A stretch of 17,013 bases of DNA from Streptomyces flaveolus. Lineage in GTDB: Bacteria > Actinomycetota > Actinomycetes > Streptomycetales > Streptomycetaceae. Of the stretch, positions 1-6,438 are shown one piece after another. Position 1 is the stretch's first letter, and the number at the start of each line of letters is the position of its first letter. The translations under genes and the position numbers were made by a program. The stretch is from contig NZ_JNWV01000076.1 in the NCBI RefSeq assembly GCF_000716535.1, forward strand, positions 1-17,013, in the 5' to 3' direction. The notes under the pieces are model-generated. The model did no database searches and was not told where the DNA came from. It was given only the letters and a program-made list of their open reading frames with translations.

Positions 1-2
1 TG

Positions 3-1376
3 CCGGTGGTGCTCAGCGCGACTTTCGTGCAACTCCTCAACGTCACTGTCGCCCAGGTCGCCGCGCCGGCGATCCAGGCCAGCCTGGGCGCCGGTCCGGG
101 CGCCGTGCAACTGGTCCTCGCTGGATACACCCTGACGTACGCGTGCCTGCTCATCCCCGCCGCACGGCTGGGCGACCGGTACGGCTACCGCCGGCTGTTC
201 GTGGCGGGCACCGTGGTCTTCACCGCGGGTTCAGCGGCCGGCGCGTTTGCCCCCGACGCCGCATCGCTGATCACGGCCCGGCTGGTGCAGGGCTCGGGCA
301 GCGGCCTGGTCGCCCCCCAAGTCCTGTCGCTCATCCAGACCGCCACCCCCGCGACACGCCGACCGCGCGCCCTCGGTCTGTACGGCGCCACCATGGCCGT
401 CGCGTCACTGGCCGGGCCCCTGATCGGCGGTTTCGTCCTCAGTGCCGATCTCTTCGGCCTTGGCTGGCGGCCGGTGATGCTCCTCACCGTGCCGGTGGCG
501 CTCGCCTCGCTGGCCGGAGCGACCGCGCTGCCCCGCACCCGCGGGGCGGACGGACTCCGCGTCGACAAGTTGGGTGCGCTGCTGGTCACCGTGGGAGCCG
601 GCGCACTGGTCCTGCCCCTGGCCCTGGGGCGGGAAGCAGGCTGGCCCTGGTGGACGTGGGCCGGTTTCGCCGTGGCCGTGGCCGCCCTCGCCCACTTCGT
701 CCGGAGCCTGCCGCACCGGCCTGACCCGCTGATCCATCCCGCGGTGCTGCGTGACCGGTCGGCGCGTAGAGGCACGTTGCTGGTGTTCGTGTTCAACACG
801 GGAGTGCCCTCCTTCACCTACCTGCTCTTCCTCCACCTTCAGTCCGCCGTCGGGTACTCGGCCCTGGCTGCCGCACTGACATCGGCACCGTTCGCCGCCG
901 CCGCCGTCTTCGGCAGCAGAGCCGCACCCGCTCTCACCCGCCGGCACGGGCCGACGGTGCTCACCGTGGCGTCCCTGGTGCTGGCCGGGATGTGCCTGGC
1001 GCTGGCCTCGCTCGTCGGCTCGGTAGCGGGACGCCAGGCAGCACTGCCCGTGCTGGCCGTCGGCGGAGCCGCGTTCGGCGCCTTCACCGCGTCGGTGTTC
1101 ACCCTGGTCCTGGCCGAGGTGCACGGTCCCGCCGCCGGTTCGGTCTCCGGACTGCTGCCCACAGCACAGCAGCTCGGCGGGTCAATCGGAGTGACCGCGG
1201 CCGGACTCGCCTACTACGCCCCCGCCGCCGATGCGGACACCGCGTTCCGGCACGCCATGCTCTACCAGGTCGCCGCCTTCACGATCACCGCGCTGATCAG
1301 CCTCCGGCTCCGCGACAAGCCTGGCACCGAGCCCACGCACGGCCACAGCAGTCATAGCGGAGGGGCACGTATGTAA
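3..1376 (+). CDS. DHA2-type MFS drug exporter (5' end cut by window edge)
   Basis: Seen: a 456-residue open frame, still open at the left edge, made almost wholly of hydrophobic helices. The first visible residues (LLNVTVAQVAAPAIQ) match the first helix of the EmrB/QacA group, where an acidic D-x-T-x-V-N-x-A-L-P-like motif normally sits. Here the acidic residue is N. Motif A is visible between helices 2 and 3 as ARLGDRYGYRR, and motif C-like glycines (GPLIGGF) lie in helix 5. Family knowledge: DHA2 exporters have 14 helices, about 470-500 residues, and expel drugs or antibiotics by proton antiport. Inference: only about 15-40 N-terminal residues are missing, and GTG at position 6 is probably not the true start. 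The C-terminus ends in a His/Ser/Gly-rich tail. The stop lies 11 bp before the end of a convergent transposase gene, so the insertion may have altered the last residues. The substrate cannot be read from the sequence. Confidence 0.88.
   Translation, partial: PVVLSATFVQLLNVTVAQVAAPAIQASLGAGPGAVQLVLAGYTLTYACLLIPAARLGDRYGYRRLFVAGTVVFTAGSAAGAFAPDAASLITARLVQGSGSGLVAPQVLSLIQTATPATRRPRALGLYGATMAVASLAGPLIGGFVLSADLFGLGWRPVMLLTVPVALASLAGATALPRTRGADGLRVDKLGALLVTVGAGALVLPLALGREAGWPWWTWAGFAVAVAALAHFVRSLPHRPDPLIHPAVLRDRSARRGTLLVFVFNTGVPSFTYLLFLHLQSAVGYSALAAALTSAPFAAAAVFGSRAAPALTRRHGPTVLTVASLVLAGMCLALASLVGSVAGRQAALPVLAVGGAAFGAFTASVFTLVLAEVHGPAAGSVSGLLPTAQQLGGSIGVTAAGLAYYAPAADADTAFRHAMLYQVAAFTITALISLRLRDKPGTEPTHGHSSHSGGARM
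1359..1373 (+). promoter_or_regulatory. RBS and ATG of a possible interrupted downstream gene
   Basis: GGAGGGG at 1359-1365 lies five bases before ATG at 1371-1373, a textbook ribosome binding site inside the end of the exporter gene. The ATG is followed at once by TAA and then by the edge of the IS630 transposase region. Either this is chance in a G-rich tail, or a gene that followed the exporter lost everything after its start codon when the element inserted. The ATG is in the exporter's own frame, which weakens the second reading. Confidence 0.3.
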
Positions 1377-1387
1377 CTAGTGCCTCA

Positions 1388-2389
1388 TCAGGCAACGTTC
1401 GCCCTGTTGACTACCTCGCGCAGCCGTTCGTCGGCGGCGTGCTTGTTTCGCCAGATGATGTAGCGGCGGATCATGCTGCCCTGCTCCTTGTGGCTGGTGT
1501 GGTCGGTGCCGTCCAGTGCGAAGTAGCGCAGGGCGGTGAACTGAGCCTCGATGCGGTTAAGCCAGGAGCTGTTGGTCGGGGTGTAGGCGAACTCGACGTT
1601 GTTGGCTGCGGCCCAGTCACCGACCCGGAAGTCCCTCTTCGTGGTCAGGTGCGGGGAGTAGTTGTCGAGCACGATCGCGATGCGGATCTTCGGCGGGTAG
1701 AGGCTGCGCAGATAGCGGCAGAACTCCAGGAACTTCGTGCGACTCTTGGTCGGCTTGATGTGGCCGTAAAACCTGTTCTTGCCGAGGTCGTAGGCGGCGA
1801 ACAGGTGTCTGACCCCGTGAGGGCGGGTGTAGGTCGCCCGCCGGCGGGGCCTGGGCTCCCGGTTGGGGTCCTTGTGCTTCCCGCCGCGCTCGGCCCACTG
1901 CCGCCCGGGGTGGGGCTGGAGGTTGAGTGGCCCGAACTCGTCCAGGCAGAAGACGATTTCGGGCTCGCCTTCCTCGGGTATGACCTCGCCGTCGGCGATC
2001 GCGTAGAGGTGCTCGACGCGGGCCTTCTTGGCGGCGTAGTCGGGGTCGCGGGAGGTCTTCCAGGTCTTCACGCGTTGAAACGACACGCCCTCCTCGCGGA
2101 GCAGGACCCGAAGGCCCTCGTGGCTGATGTCGTCGACCACCCCCTCGGCGACCAGGAAGTCGGCCAGCTTGGCCAGGCTCCAGGTCGAGAACGGCAGGCC
2201 GTGCACAGCCGGCTTGGACTTGGCGATCTTCTTGATCTCGCGCCGCTCGGGCAGGGTGAACGTCCTCGGCCGCCCGTCCTTGTACTTCGGGTGAAGGGAG
2301 TCGAAGCCGTCGGCGTTGAAGTTGTGGATCAGGTCCCGGACCCGGTCCGCACTGGTGAACGTCACCTCGGCGATCTTCGCCACGGGCAT
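1388..2389 (-). CDS. IS630-family transposase, N-terminal part out of frame
   Basis: Seen: 333 residues from ATG 2389. A winged-helix DNA-binding part runs from about residue 1 to 110, followed by a DDE catalytic core. The candidate catalytic triad is D150 (VFCLDEFG), D242 (IVLDNYSPH) and E281 (NSSWLNRIEAQF). These motifs and the C-terminal YIIWRNKHA stretch are typical of actinobacterial IS630 transposases, which cut and paste at TA sites. The start is not convincing: no ribosome binding site precedes ATG 2389. Minus-strand codons from about 2492 to 2392 in another frame encode a plausible continuation of the N-terminus (LLRILRGGTGSVVTWRRAQM). The first codons near 2506 (VQVRE) return to the main frame. 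The gene therefore carries two frame changes in about 110 bp and is probably inactive unless frameshifting occurs. Confidence 0.85.
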   Translation of the reverse strand: MPVAKIAEVTFTSADRVRDLIHNFNADGFDSLHPKYKDGRPRTFTLPERREIKKIAKSKPAVHGLPFSTWSLAKLADFLVAEGVVDDISHEGLRVLLREEGVSFQRVKTWKTSRDPDYAAKKARVEHLYAIADGEVIPEEGEPEIVFCLDEFGPLNLQPHPGRQWAERGGKHKDPNREPRPRRRATYTRPHGVRHLFAAYDLGKNRFYGHIKPTKSRTKFLEFCRYLRSLYPPKIRIAIVLDNYSPHLTTKRDFRVGDWAAANNVEFAYTPTNSSWLNRIEAQFTALRYFALDGTDHTSHKEQGSMIRRYIIWRNKHAADERLREVVNRANVA

Positions 2390-2540
2390 GCCCTGTGCGG
2401 ATAAGCACCATCTGGGCCCGCCGCCAGGTCACCACCGACCCGGTGCCGCCCCGCAAGATCCGCAACAGACGAGCGCCCTCATCGTCATCGTCTCCCGCAC
2501 CTGCACCCGCTCGGCCCAGAACACATCCCGCCAAGTTGGG
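1388..2540 (-). mobile_element. IS630-family insertion sequence, ends approximate
   Basis: The stretch is defined by a minus-strand IS630 transposase (stop at 1388) and the coding-like remains of its 5' end up to about 2510. The left boundary must lie between the exporter stop (1376) and 1388. The sequence ACTAG at 1376-1380 is compatible with the TA target known for IS630, but I could not pair convincing terminal inverted repeats at the two ends. The right boundary near 2540 is an estimate from where transposase-like coding ends. The element lies convergent to the exporter and next to gene-poor DNA. Confidence 0.6.
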
Positions 2541-2929
2541 CCTGCGTCTGGCCGCCCGCGCCGAGTTGCTGCTCGTCGTGCGCCCCGTGCGCGGTCCCGG
2601 CCCGGCTGCCCGCCGGGGCCGCCCGGCTGTCTCCGTCAAGCTGGGTTTCGTCCGCGGCCGGGTGACGGGGGGGCTCGGAGGCGACCAGCCGACGCGGGCC
2701 CGCGGCTGCTGGCAGCCGCCTAAATCTTCTTGGTGACCCGCGCCGGTCCCGCCCCGGCGGTGATCCCGCGCCCGAGTACGTACCTCGCCGGTTGCCGGAC
2801 TGGCTTGGGGCGTACGGAGGCCACGCTGCCGCCTGGACGCCCACGGCGCGGTGTCTGGCCCCGCGGGTCTGGAATCTTCCGGCCGGCAGCCGGTCCGGCG
2901 GTGTCACCCGTTCCTGCGTGCGTGGCCGG
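2541..2929. other. Gene-poor stretch after the insertion sequence
   Basis: About 390 bp without a gene I can support. Short open frames occur on both strands but have arginine/proline-rich composition typical of non-coding frames in GC-rich DNA, and none has a good ribosome binding site. A plus-strand frame around 2760-2890 reads PEYVPRRLPDWLGAYGG and could be a decayed coding scrap, but I do not recognise it. Confidence 0.5.
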
Positions 2930-3136
2930 TCAGGCGCCGGGCTCGTGCTTCTGCCGTTTGGCCTCGGACAGGCGGTTGACGCGGATGAGGCAGCCCCACG
3001 CGCCGGCGAGTAGCAGCAGTGTGATGACGACGTCGCCGACGAGCGTGGGAACGTCTGGGTAGTGGGTGGCGTGCTGGAGGCCAGCCAGGGCGAGCCCGCC
3101 AAGGAGTAGGGCGAGGAGCAGCCAGAACAGTTTCAC
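2930..3136 (-). CDS. Small two-helix membrane protein, unknown function
   Basis: Seen: 68 residues from GTG 3136, preceded by a GGGGGGA ribosome binding site four to five bases upstream. Longer versions starting near 3208 lack a site and add basic, non-conserved-looking sequence. Helix 1 spans about residues 3-20 (LFWLLLALLLGGLALAG). A short loop with HATHYPDVP follows, then helix 2 at about 33-52 (VGDVVITLLLLAGAWGCL), and a charged tail RLSEAKRQKHEPGA. With a basic C-terminal tail, both ends are probably cytoplasmic. I do not recognise the family. It sits between IS remains and a restriction-enzyme fragment. The probable promoter lies in the 3137-3200 gap. It could be a small hypothetical of a mobile region. 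Confidence 0.6.
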   Translation of the reverse strand: MKLFWLLLALLLGGLALAGLQHATHYPDVPTLVGDVVITLLLLAGAWGCLIRVNRLSEAKRQKHEPGA

Positions 3137-3200
3137 GGTCCCCCCGGGGAGTGTGCTGAGGGCGACACCGTAGCGGTAGGCGTGGCGCCCGGGGGAGCGG

Positions 3201-3416
3201 TTGCGCACTACCCGTCCGAAGGTCGGTTCGCCGGATCTGCAGCGATTCGGCGGGACCTGCTACAGCGTCCACCGCGCGCAGGTCGCCGCGGTCGTGACCA
3301 CGTCGGTGTTCACGAAGCCCGCGGCCAGCTACGGGGCTCAGCACGGTATCCGGCTCGTCGACAGCGAGGCGCTCGCGGGGTGGGCGACGCGGACCGGGCC
3401 GGCCCCGTGGATGTGA
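3201..3416 (+). pseudogene. C-terminal fragment of a Mrr-type restriction endonuclease
   Basis: Seen: 71 residues containing DLQRFGGTCYSVHRAQVAAV, then VTTSVFTKPAASYGAQHGIRLVD and a terminal ALAGWATRTGPAPW. Family knowledge: this is the pattern of the last part of the Mrr catalytic (PD-(D/E)xK) domain, where a TTS-FT--A---A---GI-L-D stretch follows the active site. The upstream half, with the E, D and Q-x-K residues and any membrane or DNA-binding part, is absent. The possible TTG start at 3201 has no ribosome binding site. Inference: this is the tail of a destroyed restriction gene (Mrr enzymes cut modified DNA), truncated when neighbouring sequence rearranged. It cannot be active. Confidence 0.72.
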
Positions 3417-3570
3417 CACAGCGGCTGGGGCCGCGTCCCTGCCACGCTGAGCCCCGGTCCCGCCGACGCTGGGTGCGCCCCATTCGGGTCACAGCTTGAC
3501 CACACCAGCTTCACGCCCCGCACACGCGGGCGGATGATTCCCACACACCGTACGATCCCTGGGGGGACCC

Positions 3571-4122
3571 ATGAGCGACAGCACACCCACGCCGCCGATG
3601 CCGAGCTTCCCGCCGCCTCCGCCGGCACCGAAGAAGTCCCGGACCAACTTGGTCATCATCGGCTCCGCCGCCGCCGTGATCGCTGCCGTCATCGCCACCG
3701 GCGTTGTGGTCGTGCAGGCCACCAACGACGACAGCAAGCCGGCCGCCGCCACCAAGGCGAGCACCCCGACTGCTGAGCCTGCGTCGGAGGATACGGAGGA
3801 GTCGACGCCGACGTACGCCGACCTCGATACCGACAGCTTCTCGATCGATTTGAAGACGAAGTCGCGGCAGTGCTTCGGGTCGGCGGGCTGCAACCTGACG
3901 GTCGAGCCGGACCTGACGCTGATGGTCGACAGTTCGAGCGTCGATCCGGACGCGGTGTATGAGATCACTTACGAGATCCGCGGTGATCAGTCCGGGCCGG
4001 TCATCGACACGGCCGAGTTGTCGAACCAGACGAGCTTGAACTACACGCCGTCGCTGATCCAGACGGCTTCGGCGGGCACGAAGGTGACTGCCAAGATCAC
4101 CGACGTCACGAAGCAGGGGTAG
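3571..4122 (+). CDS. Proline-rich single-pass membrane protein with extracytoplasmic domain
   Basis: Seen: 183 residues from ATG 3571, with GGGGGGA two to three bases upstream. A short cytoplasmic Pro-rich tail (residues 8-20, PPMPSFPPPPPAP) and a KKSR stop-transfer patch precede one helix at about 27-49. A Thr/Ser/Ala/Glu-rich linker (50-82) follows, then a compact beta-like domain (83-183) with two Cys, C101 and C107 (CFGSAGC), likely a disulfide loop. This architecture is common among Streptomyces membrane-anchored hypothetical proteins, where the outer domain is thought to bind or sense something outside the membrane. No enzyme motif is present. The gene stands alone and ends 18 bp before a strong terminator. 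No catalytic role is proposed. Confidence 0.82.
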   Translation: MSDSTPTPPMPSFPPPPPAPKKSRTNLVIIGSAAAVIAAVIATGVVVVQATNDDSKPAAATKASTPTAEPASEDTEESTPTYADLDTDSFSIDLKTKSRQCFGSAGCNLTVEPDLTLMVDSSSVDPDAVYEITYEIRGDQSGPVIDTAELSNQTSLNYTPSLIQTASAGTKVTAKITDVTKQG

Positions 4123-4140
4123 CCAAGCTCGACGAACAGC

Positions 4141-4173
4141 GGCCCCGCACCGGAGCTTCGTCCGGGCGGGGCC
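4141..4173. terminator. GC-rich hairpin terminator, probably bidirectional
   Basis: Arms GGCCCCGC-A-CCGGA and TCCGG-GCGGGGCC pair over 13 bp with one bulged A and a loop of GCTTCG. It lies 18 bp after the stop of the membrane protein gene and 4 bp after the stop of the convergent Cys-rich gene, so it can serve both. There is no U-tract, as usual for actinomycete terminators. Confidence 0.85.
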
Positions 4174-4177
4174 GTCG

Positions 4178-4366
4178 TCATGCAGGGGGGCAGCACTCCG
4201 CGCACGGCGTCTGCCGCACACGCGCCGCCTCAGCCGTTGTCAGAGACACAATCCGGCGCAGCTCAATGCCCTGGGCCACGTTGCCCGCGCGGCCGGCCTG
4301 GAAGGCGGGGCAGTCCTCGCTGGCGTGGTAGCAGTCGCTGCCGCCGGTCGTAATGTAGTCGCTCAT
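4178..4366 (-). CDS. Small Cys-rich protein, possible metal-binding
   Basis: Seen: 62 residues from ATG 4366. GAGGAG lies eight bases upstream and fixes the start; a longer in-frame version to 4630 has no good site and reads as arginine-rich non-coding sequence. Cys and His fall in two clusters: C12-Y-H14 with C19, and C55-A-E-C58-C59 near the end. Family knowledge: small bacterial proteins with a C-x(n)-C-P pair and a terminal P-C-x-x-C motif often bind zinc in a ribbon-like or Ada-like site. Inference: a zinc-binding mini-protein; partner unknown. Its ATG overlaps the stop of an upstream short frame by ATGA, so the two were translationally coupled. It shares an upstream region with the divergent 308-residue gene. 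Confidence 0.7.
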   Translation of the reverse strand: MSDYITTGGSDCYHASEDCPAFQAGRAGNVAQGIELRRIVSLTTAEAARVRQTPCAECCPPA

Positions 4367-4479
4367 GCGGTGGGCTCCTCGTCCGGGCGCACCAAGCCCT
4401 CGTGGAACGGGTCGATGAGGCTGGCAGCGTAGCCCAGGCCGTCGAGCCTGTCCTGCGTGATCGCTATCCGGGGATCCGA
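4363..4479 (-). pseudogene. Short coupled ORF with disrupted start
   Basis: Seen: a 38-codon frame (SDPRIAITQD to EGLVRPDEEPTA) with almost all third positions G or C. Its TGA overlaps the ATG of the Cys-rich gene as ATGA. It has no ATG, GTG or TTG start near its 5' end. Just upstream lies a fine ribosome binding site (GAGGAGAAG) and ATG, but that ATG is followed by an extra A (ATG-A-TCG-GAT-CCC) which puts it out of frame. Removing that base would give a 39-residue protein beginning MSDPRIAITQD. Inference: a small real gene with a one-base insertion, or a sequencing error. I do not recognise the product. Confidence 0.5.
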
Positions 4480-4648
4480 TCATTCTTCTCCTCGTGCATC
4501 GCGTCGCGCTCCTCGCGACGCTCCGGCCCCCGACTACGGTAAGTACCATTACACGCGCGAACCGGCGGCCGGTATCGCCGTCGGGGTGGCGGCCGACGGA
4601 CCCTGCCCTCGGGGTAGCGGAACAGGCCACGGAACTCGCATGCTTCCA

Positions 4649-4661
4649 GCCGTATTACGGC
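4649..4661. promoter_or_regulatory. 13-bp palindrome upstream of the helical protein gene
   Basis: GCCGTATTACGGC is a perfect palindrome with 6-bp arms around one T. It lies 14 bp before the preferred GTG start at 4676 and overlaps the likely promoter: TACCGT at 4663-4668 fits a -10 box (TANNNT) for a leaderless transcript starting at the GTG. It could be an operator. If translation instead begins at ATG 4640, the palindrome is inside the gene. Confidence 0.35.
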
Positions 4662-4675
4662 CTACCGTTTCTGCT

Positions 4676-5602
4676 GTGACGACAGATGCGTGGCACGTGT
4701 TGAGCCGCTCCTTGCAGACGCTTCGCGAGGAGTTCGACAACACCTACGACCGGTACAACGGCCTTGCTGCGCCCGGGTCGCCAGGCTCTGTGGAACTTTG
4801 TGAAGATCGTGGTCTGGCGGGGGAGTGGGGGACCCGGCCGGTGCATGACGCGCATCTGGCCGCGATTTCGCCGGTCATGGCTGTTATGGATCACCTCGAC
4901 AGCCTCGGTCTGCTGTTTACGTCGCCTGTCGGTCTGATGGCATCGCACACGGTTGCCCGGGGCGCGCTCGACATCGCAACCCAGCCCTGGTTTCTCCTTG
5001 AGCCGGGCATCGACGCCCGCGAGCGGGTCCGTCGCCATATGAACTACAGACTGCAAAGCCTGAAAGAGCAGTCACTCATGGTTGGAGACCTTGGGGCATC
5101 ACCCGATGCCCAGCGGCATCTGCAACATCTGCGAGAACGCACCGAGCAAATTCTGCGTGCCGCCAGACACCACGGGCTCTCGGTCAAGGGAAAGATCGCG
5201 GATAAGTTCAGACCCTGCTACCTGGGCTCGTCACCAGCGCCCAGCACCACAGGCCTAGCTGGACAGATCGTTGCCCCGGGCGGCAGCCCTCTGGGCACTC
5301 TGTTGTGGCGGGCTACCTCAGCCGTCGCGCACGGGCAGGCTCATGGCCTGATGATGTTCTGTGCGGACGCGCCAGGAGCCCCAGGCACCGGACCCGGAGA
5401 TCACTTCGTATATCAGCAACTGCAGTTCAGCCCTCAAGAGGCCGCTCAACGCTGTGCGGGTGCTCCGCTGGCCACCCTGTCGATGCTGCGACGCCTTTAC
5501 GCCCACTGCGGTTGGCCAGCCGACAACCTCGAGAGAGCCGGCAGCGAACTTGCTCGGGCTTGGCTGCACATCAGCGGCATGGCACGAGCAACCGCCGCCT
5601 GA
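4676..5602 (+). CDS. Helical protein of unknown function with an R-x6-H motif
   Basis: Seen: 308 residues from GTG 4676 and mostly alpha-helical, with no signal peptide or membrane helix. Start choice: GTG 4676 gives a natural N-terminus (VTTDAWHVLSRSLQTLREEF) and sits 7 bp after a TANNNT box, so leaderless. ATG 4640 is possible with a weak GGAA site and would add a TTA codon. The frame is open to 4457, but that part looks non-coding. Residues 212-219 (RATSAVAH) fit the R-x4-6-H pattern of HEPN-type domains, and the segment around 85-125 resembles HEPN-like DUF5677-type helices only vaguely. Base use is less GC-rich than in neighbouring genes, a hint of acquisition. It is divergent from the Cys-rich gene pair. 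I do not recognise the family; a HEPN link is a guess. Confidence 0.68.
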   Translation: MTTDAWHVLSRSLQTLREEFDNTYDRYNGLAAPGSPGSVELCEDRGLAGEWGTRPVHDAHLAAISPVMAVMDHLDSLGLLFTSPVGLMASHTVARGALDIATQPWFLLEPGIDARERVRRHMNYRLQSLKEQSLMVGDLGASPDAQRHLQHLRERTEQILRAARHHGLSVKGKIADKFRPCYLGSSPAPSTTGLAGQIVAPGGSPLGTLLWRATSAVAHGQAHGLMMFCADAPGAPGTGPGDHFVYQQLQFSPQEAAQRCAGAPLATLSMLRRLYAHCGWPADNLERAGSELARAWLHISGMARATAA

Positions 5603-5744
5603 CCCCTCACCGAAGTACGAAAGCCACCAGGCGCGGACACCGTCAACCAGGCGCGCGGTGGACCAGCTACTGCGTGACCCTGCCGGTGCCTTGAGACCGC
5701 AACCCCCACCGTGCTCTTCCCCGAGCAGCCCCGCGAGAGCCAGA

Positions 5745-6260
5745 TCAGGTACCGCCGCCGCCGTACAGCAGGCGTGCGTCGTCCTTTGCTTGCCGCCGCC
5801 ACTTTCGCTGACGGTTCAGGACCGCCACGGTGCGTCGGCGGATGGTCAGGAGTGCTGGCTGCGGGTCCTTGCCGTGGTAGTCACCCAGAGCGGTGCCGTT
5901 GTCGGTGCTCTCGCCGTTGACGGACAGGTACTGGCCACTGTGGCGGTTCTGCAGGGCGAAGTAGCCGTTGTCCTTCTGGACCAGGCGCCACTCCTGGTGC
6001 GGACCGGTCACATGGCCCCACTGGATGACCTTCGCACCGTTGGCGGTGCTCTCGCCCTCCACGGACAGGGCCTTGCCGCTGTGCACGGCGCGCACCACGT
6101 AGTAGCCGCCGGTCGTCGCCTCCAGGTTCCACTTCTGGTGGTCGCCACCCTGGAACGGCCACTGGATGACAGCGGTGCCGTCGTCCTTCTTCTCCCCGTT
6201 GACCGACACTGCCTTCTCACTGTGCCGGGCGATCAGCGCGGCAGTGAACACAGCGGACAT
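5745..6260 (-). CDS. Ricin-type beta-trefoil lectin-like protein, third repeat altered
   Basis: Seen: 171 residues from ATG 6260, with AGAGGAAG about nine bases upstream. There are three successive repeats of the form (R/N)HSxKxLSVNGES...GTxVIQW. Repeat 1 covers about residues 8-48 with Q42-K-W44, repeat 2 about 55-95 with Q89-E-W91, and repeat 3 starts at 101 (ALQNRHSGQYLSVNGES). Q-x-W is the signature of ricin B folds, which bind sugars on polymers or glycoproteins. The third Q-x-W is missing: after KDPQ (residue 134) the sequence turns into a basic tail (IRRRTVAVLNRQRKWRRQAK) unlike the domain, which suggests a frameshift or rearrangement. There is no signal peptide, so it would be cytoplasmic or exported otherwise. 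It lies downstream of, and in the same direction as, the AfsR-like regulator, but a terminator separates them. Confidence 0.8.
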   Translation of the reverse strand: MSAVFTAALIARHSEKAVSVNGEKKDDGTAVIQWPFQGGDHQKWNLEATTGGYYVVRAVHSGKALSVEGESTANGAKVIQWGHVTGPHQEWRLVQKDNGYFALQNRHSGQYLSVNGESTDNGTALGDYHGKDPQPALLTIRRRTVAVLNRQRKWRRQAKDDARLLYGGGGT

Positions 6261-6373
6261 TGGACTCGCTTCCTCTCACAGACTGCCCTCTGGAGCGGCA
6301 GACCCGACCTGACTGGAACATCAGCGATCCTGACGTCACCGAGGTACGCCAGCCCTCCGGAAGAAGTCCCGCC

Positions 6374-6401
6374 GGGGCCGCGGATCCGCCTCGGCGGCCC
6401 C
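6374..6401 (-). terminator. Hairpin terminator behind the AfsR-like gene
   Basis: GGGGCCGC (6374-6381) pairs perfectly with GCGGCCCC (6394-6401) across a 12-base loop. It starts 38 bp after the regulator's stop on the minus strand. It should separate the regulator transcript from the lectin gene, which then needs its own promoter in 6261-6373. Confidence 0.6.
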
Positions 6402-6438
6402 AAGAGCGGGTGCGCGCCGGCGCGTAGGCGGCCCCGGG

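Noticed and set aside
1439..2404. A 321-codon plus-strand frame opposite the IS630 transposase
   Set aside because: Antisense shadow: Val/Gly/Leu-rich with no motif, while the minus strand has the transposase DDE residues.
1376..2540. Terminal inverted repeats of the IS630 element
   Set aside because: Only short partial matches (such as CAAC near both ends) were found; not enough to define the ends.
3515..3532. Short hairpin GCCCCGC-ACAC-GCGGGC before the Pro-rich membrane protein
   Set aside because: Only five to six pairs with a bulge; too weak to call a terminator in DNA this GC-rich.
3551..3556. TACGAT as a -10 box for the membrane protein gene at 3571
   Set aside because: It would place the transcript start inside the ribosome binding site, and no -35 box is seen at the right distance.
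4540..4556. GTAAGTACCATTAC as an operator-like inverted repeat
   Set aside because: The arms are only 4 bp (GTAA/TTAC), which is expected by chance.
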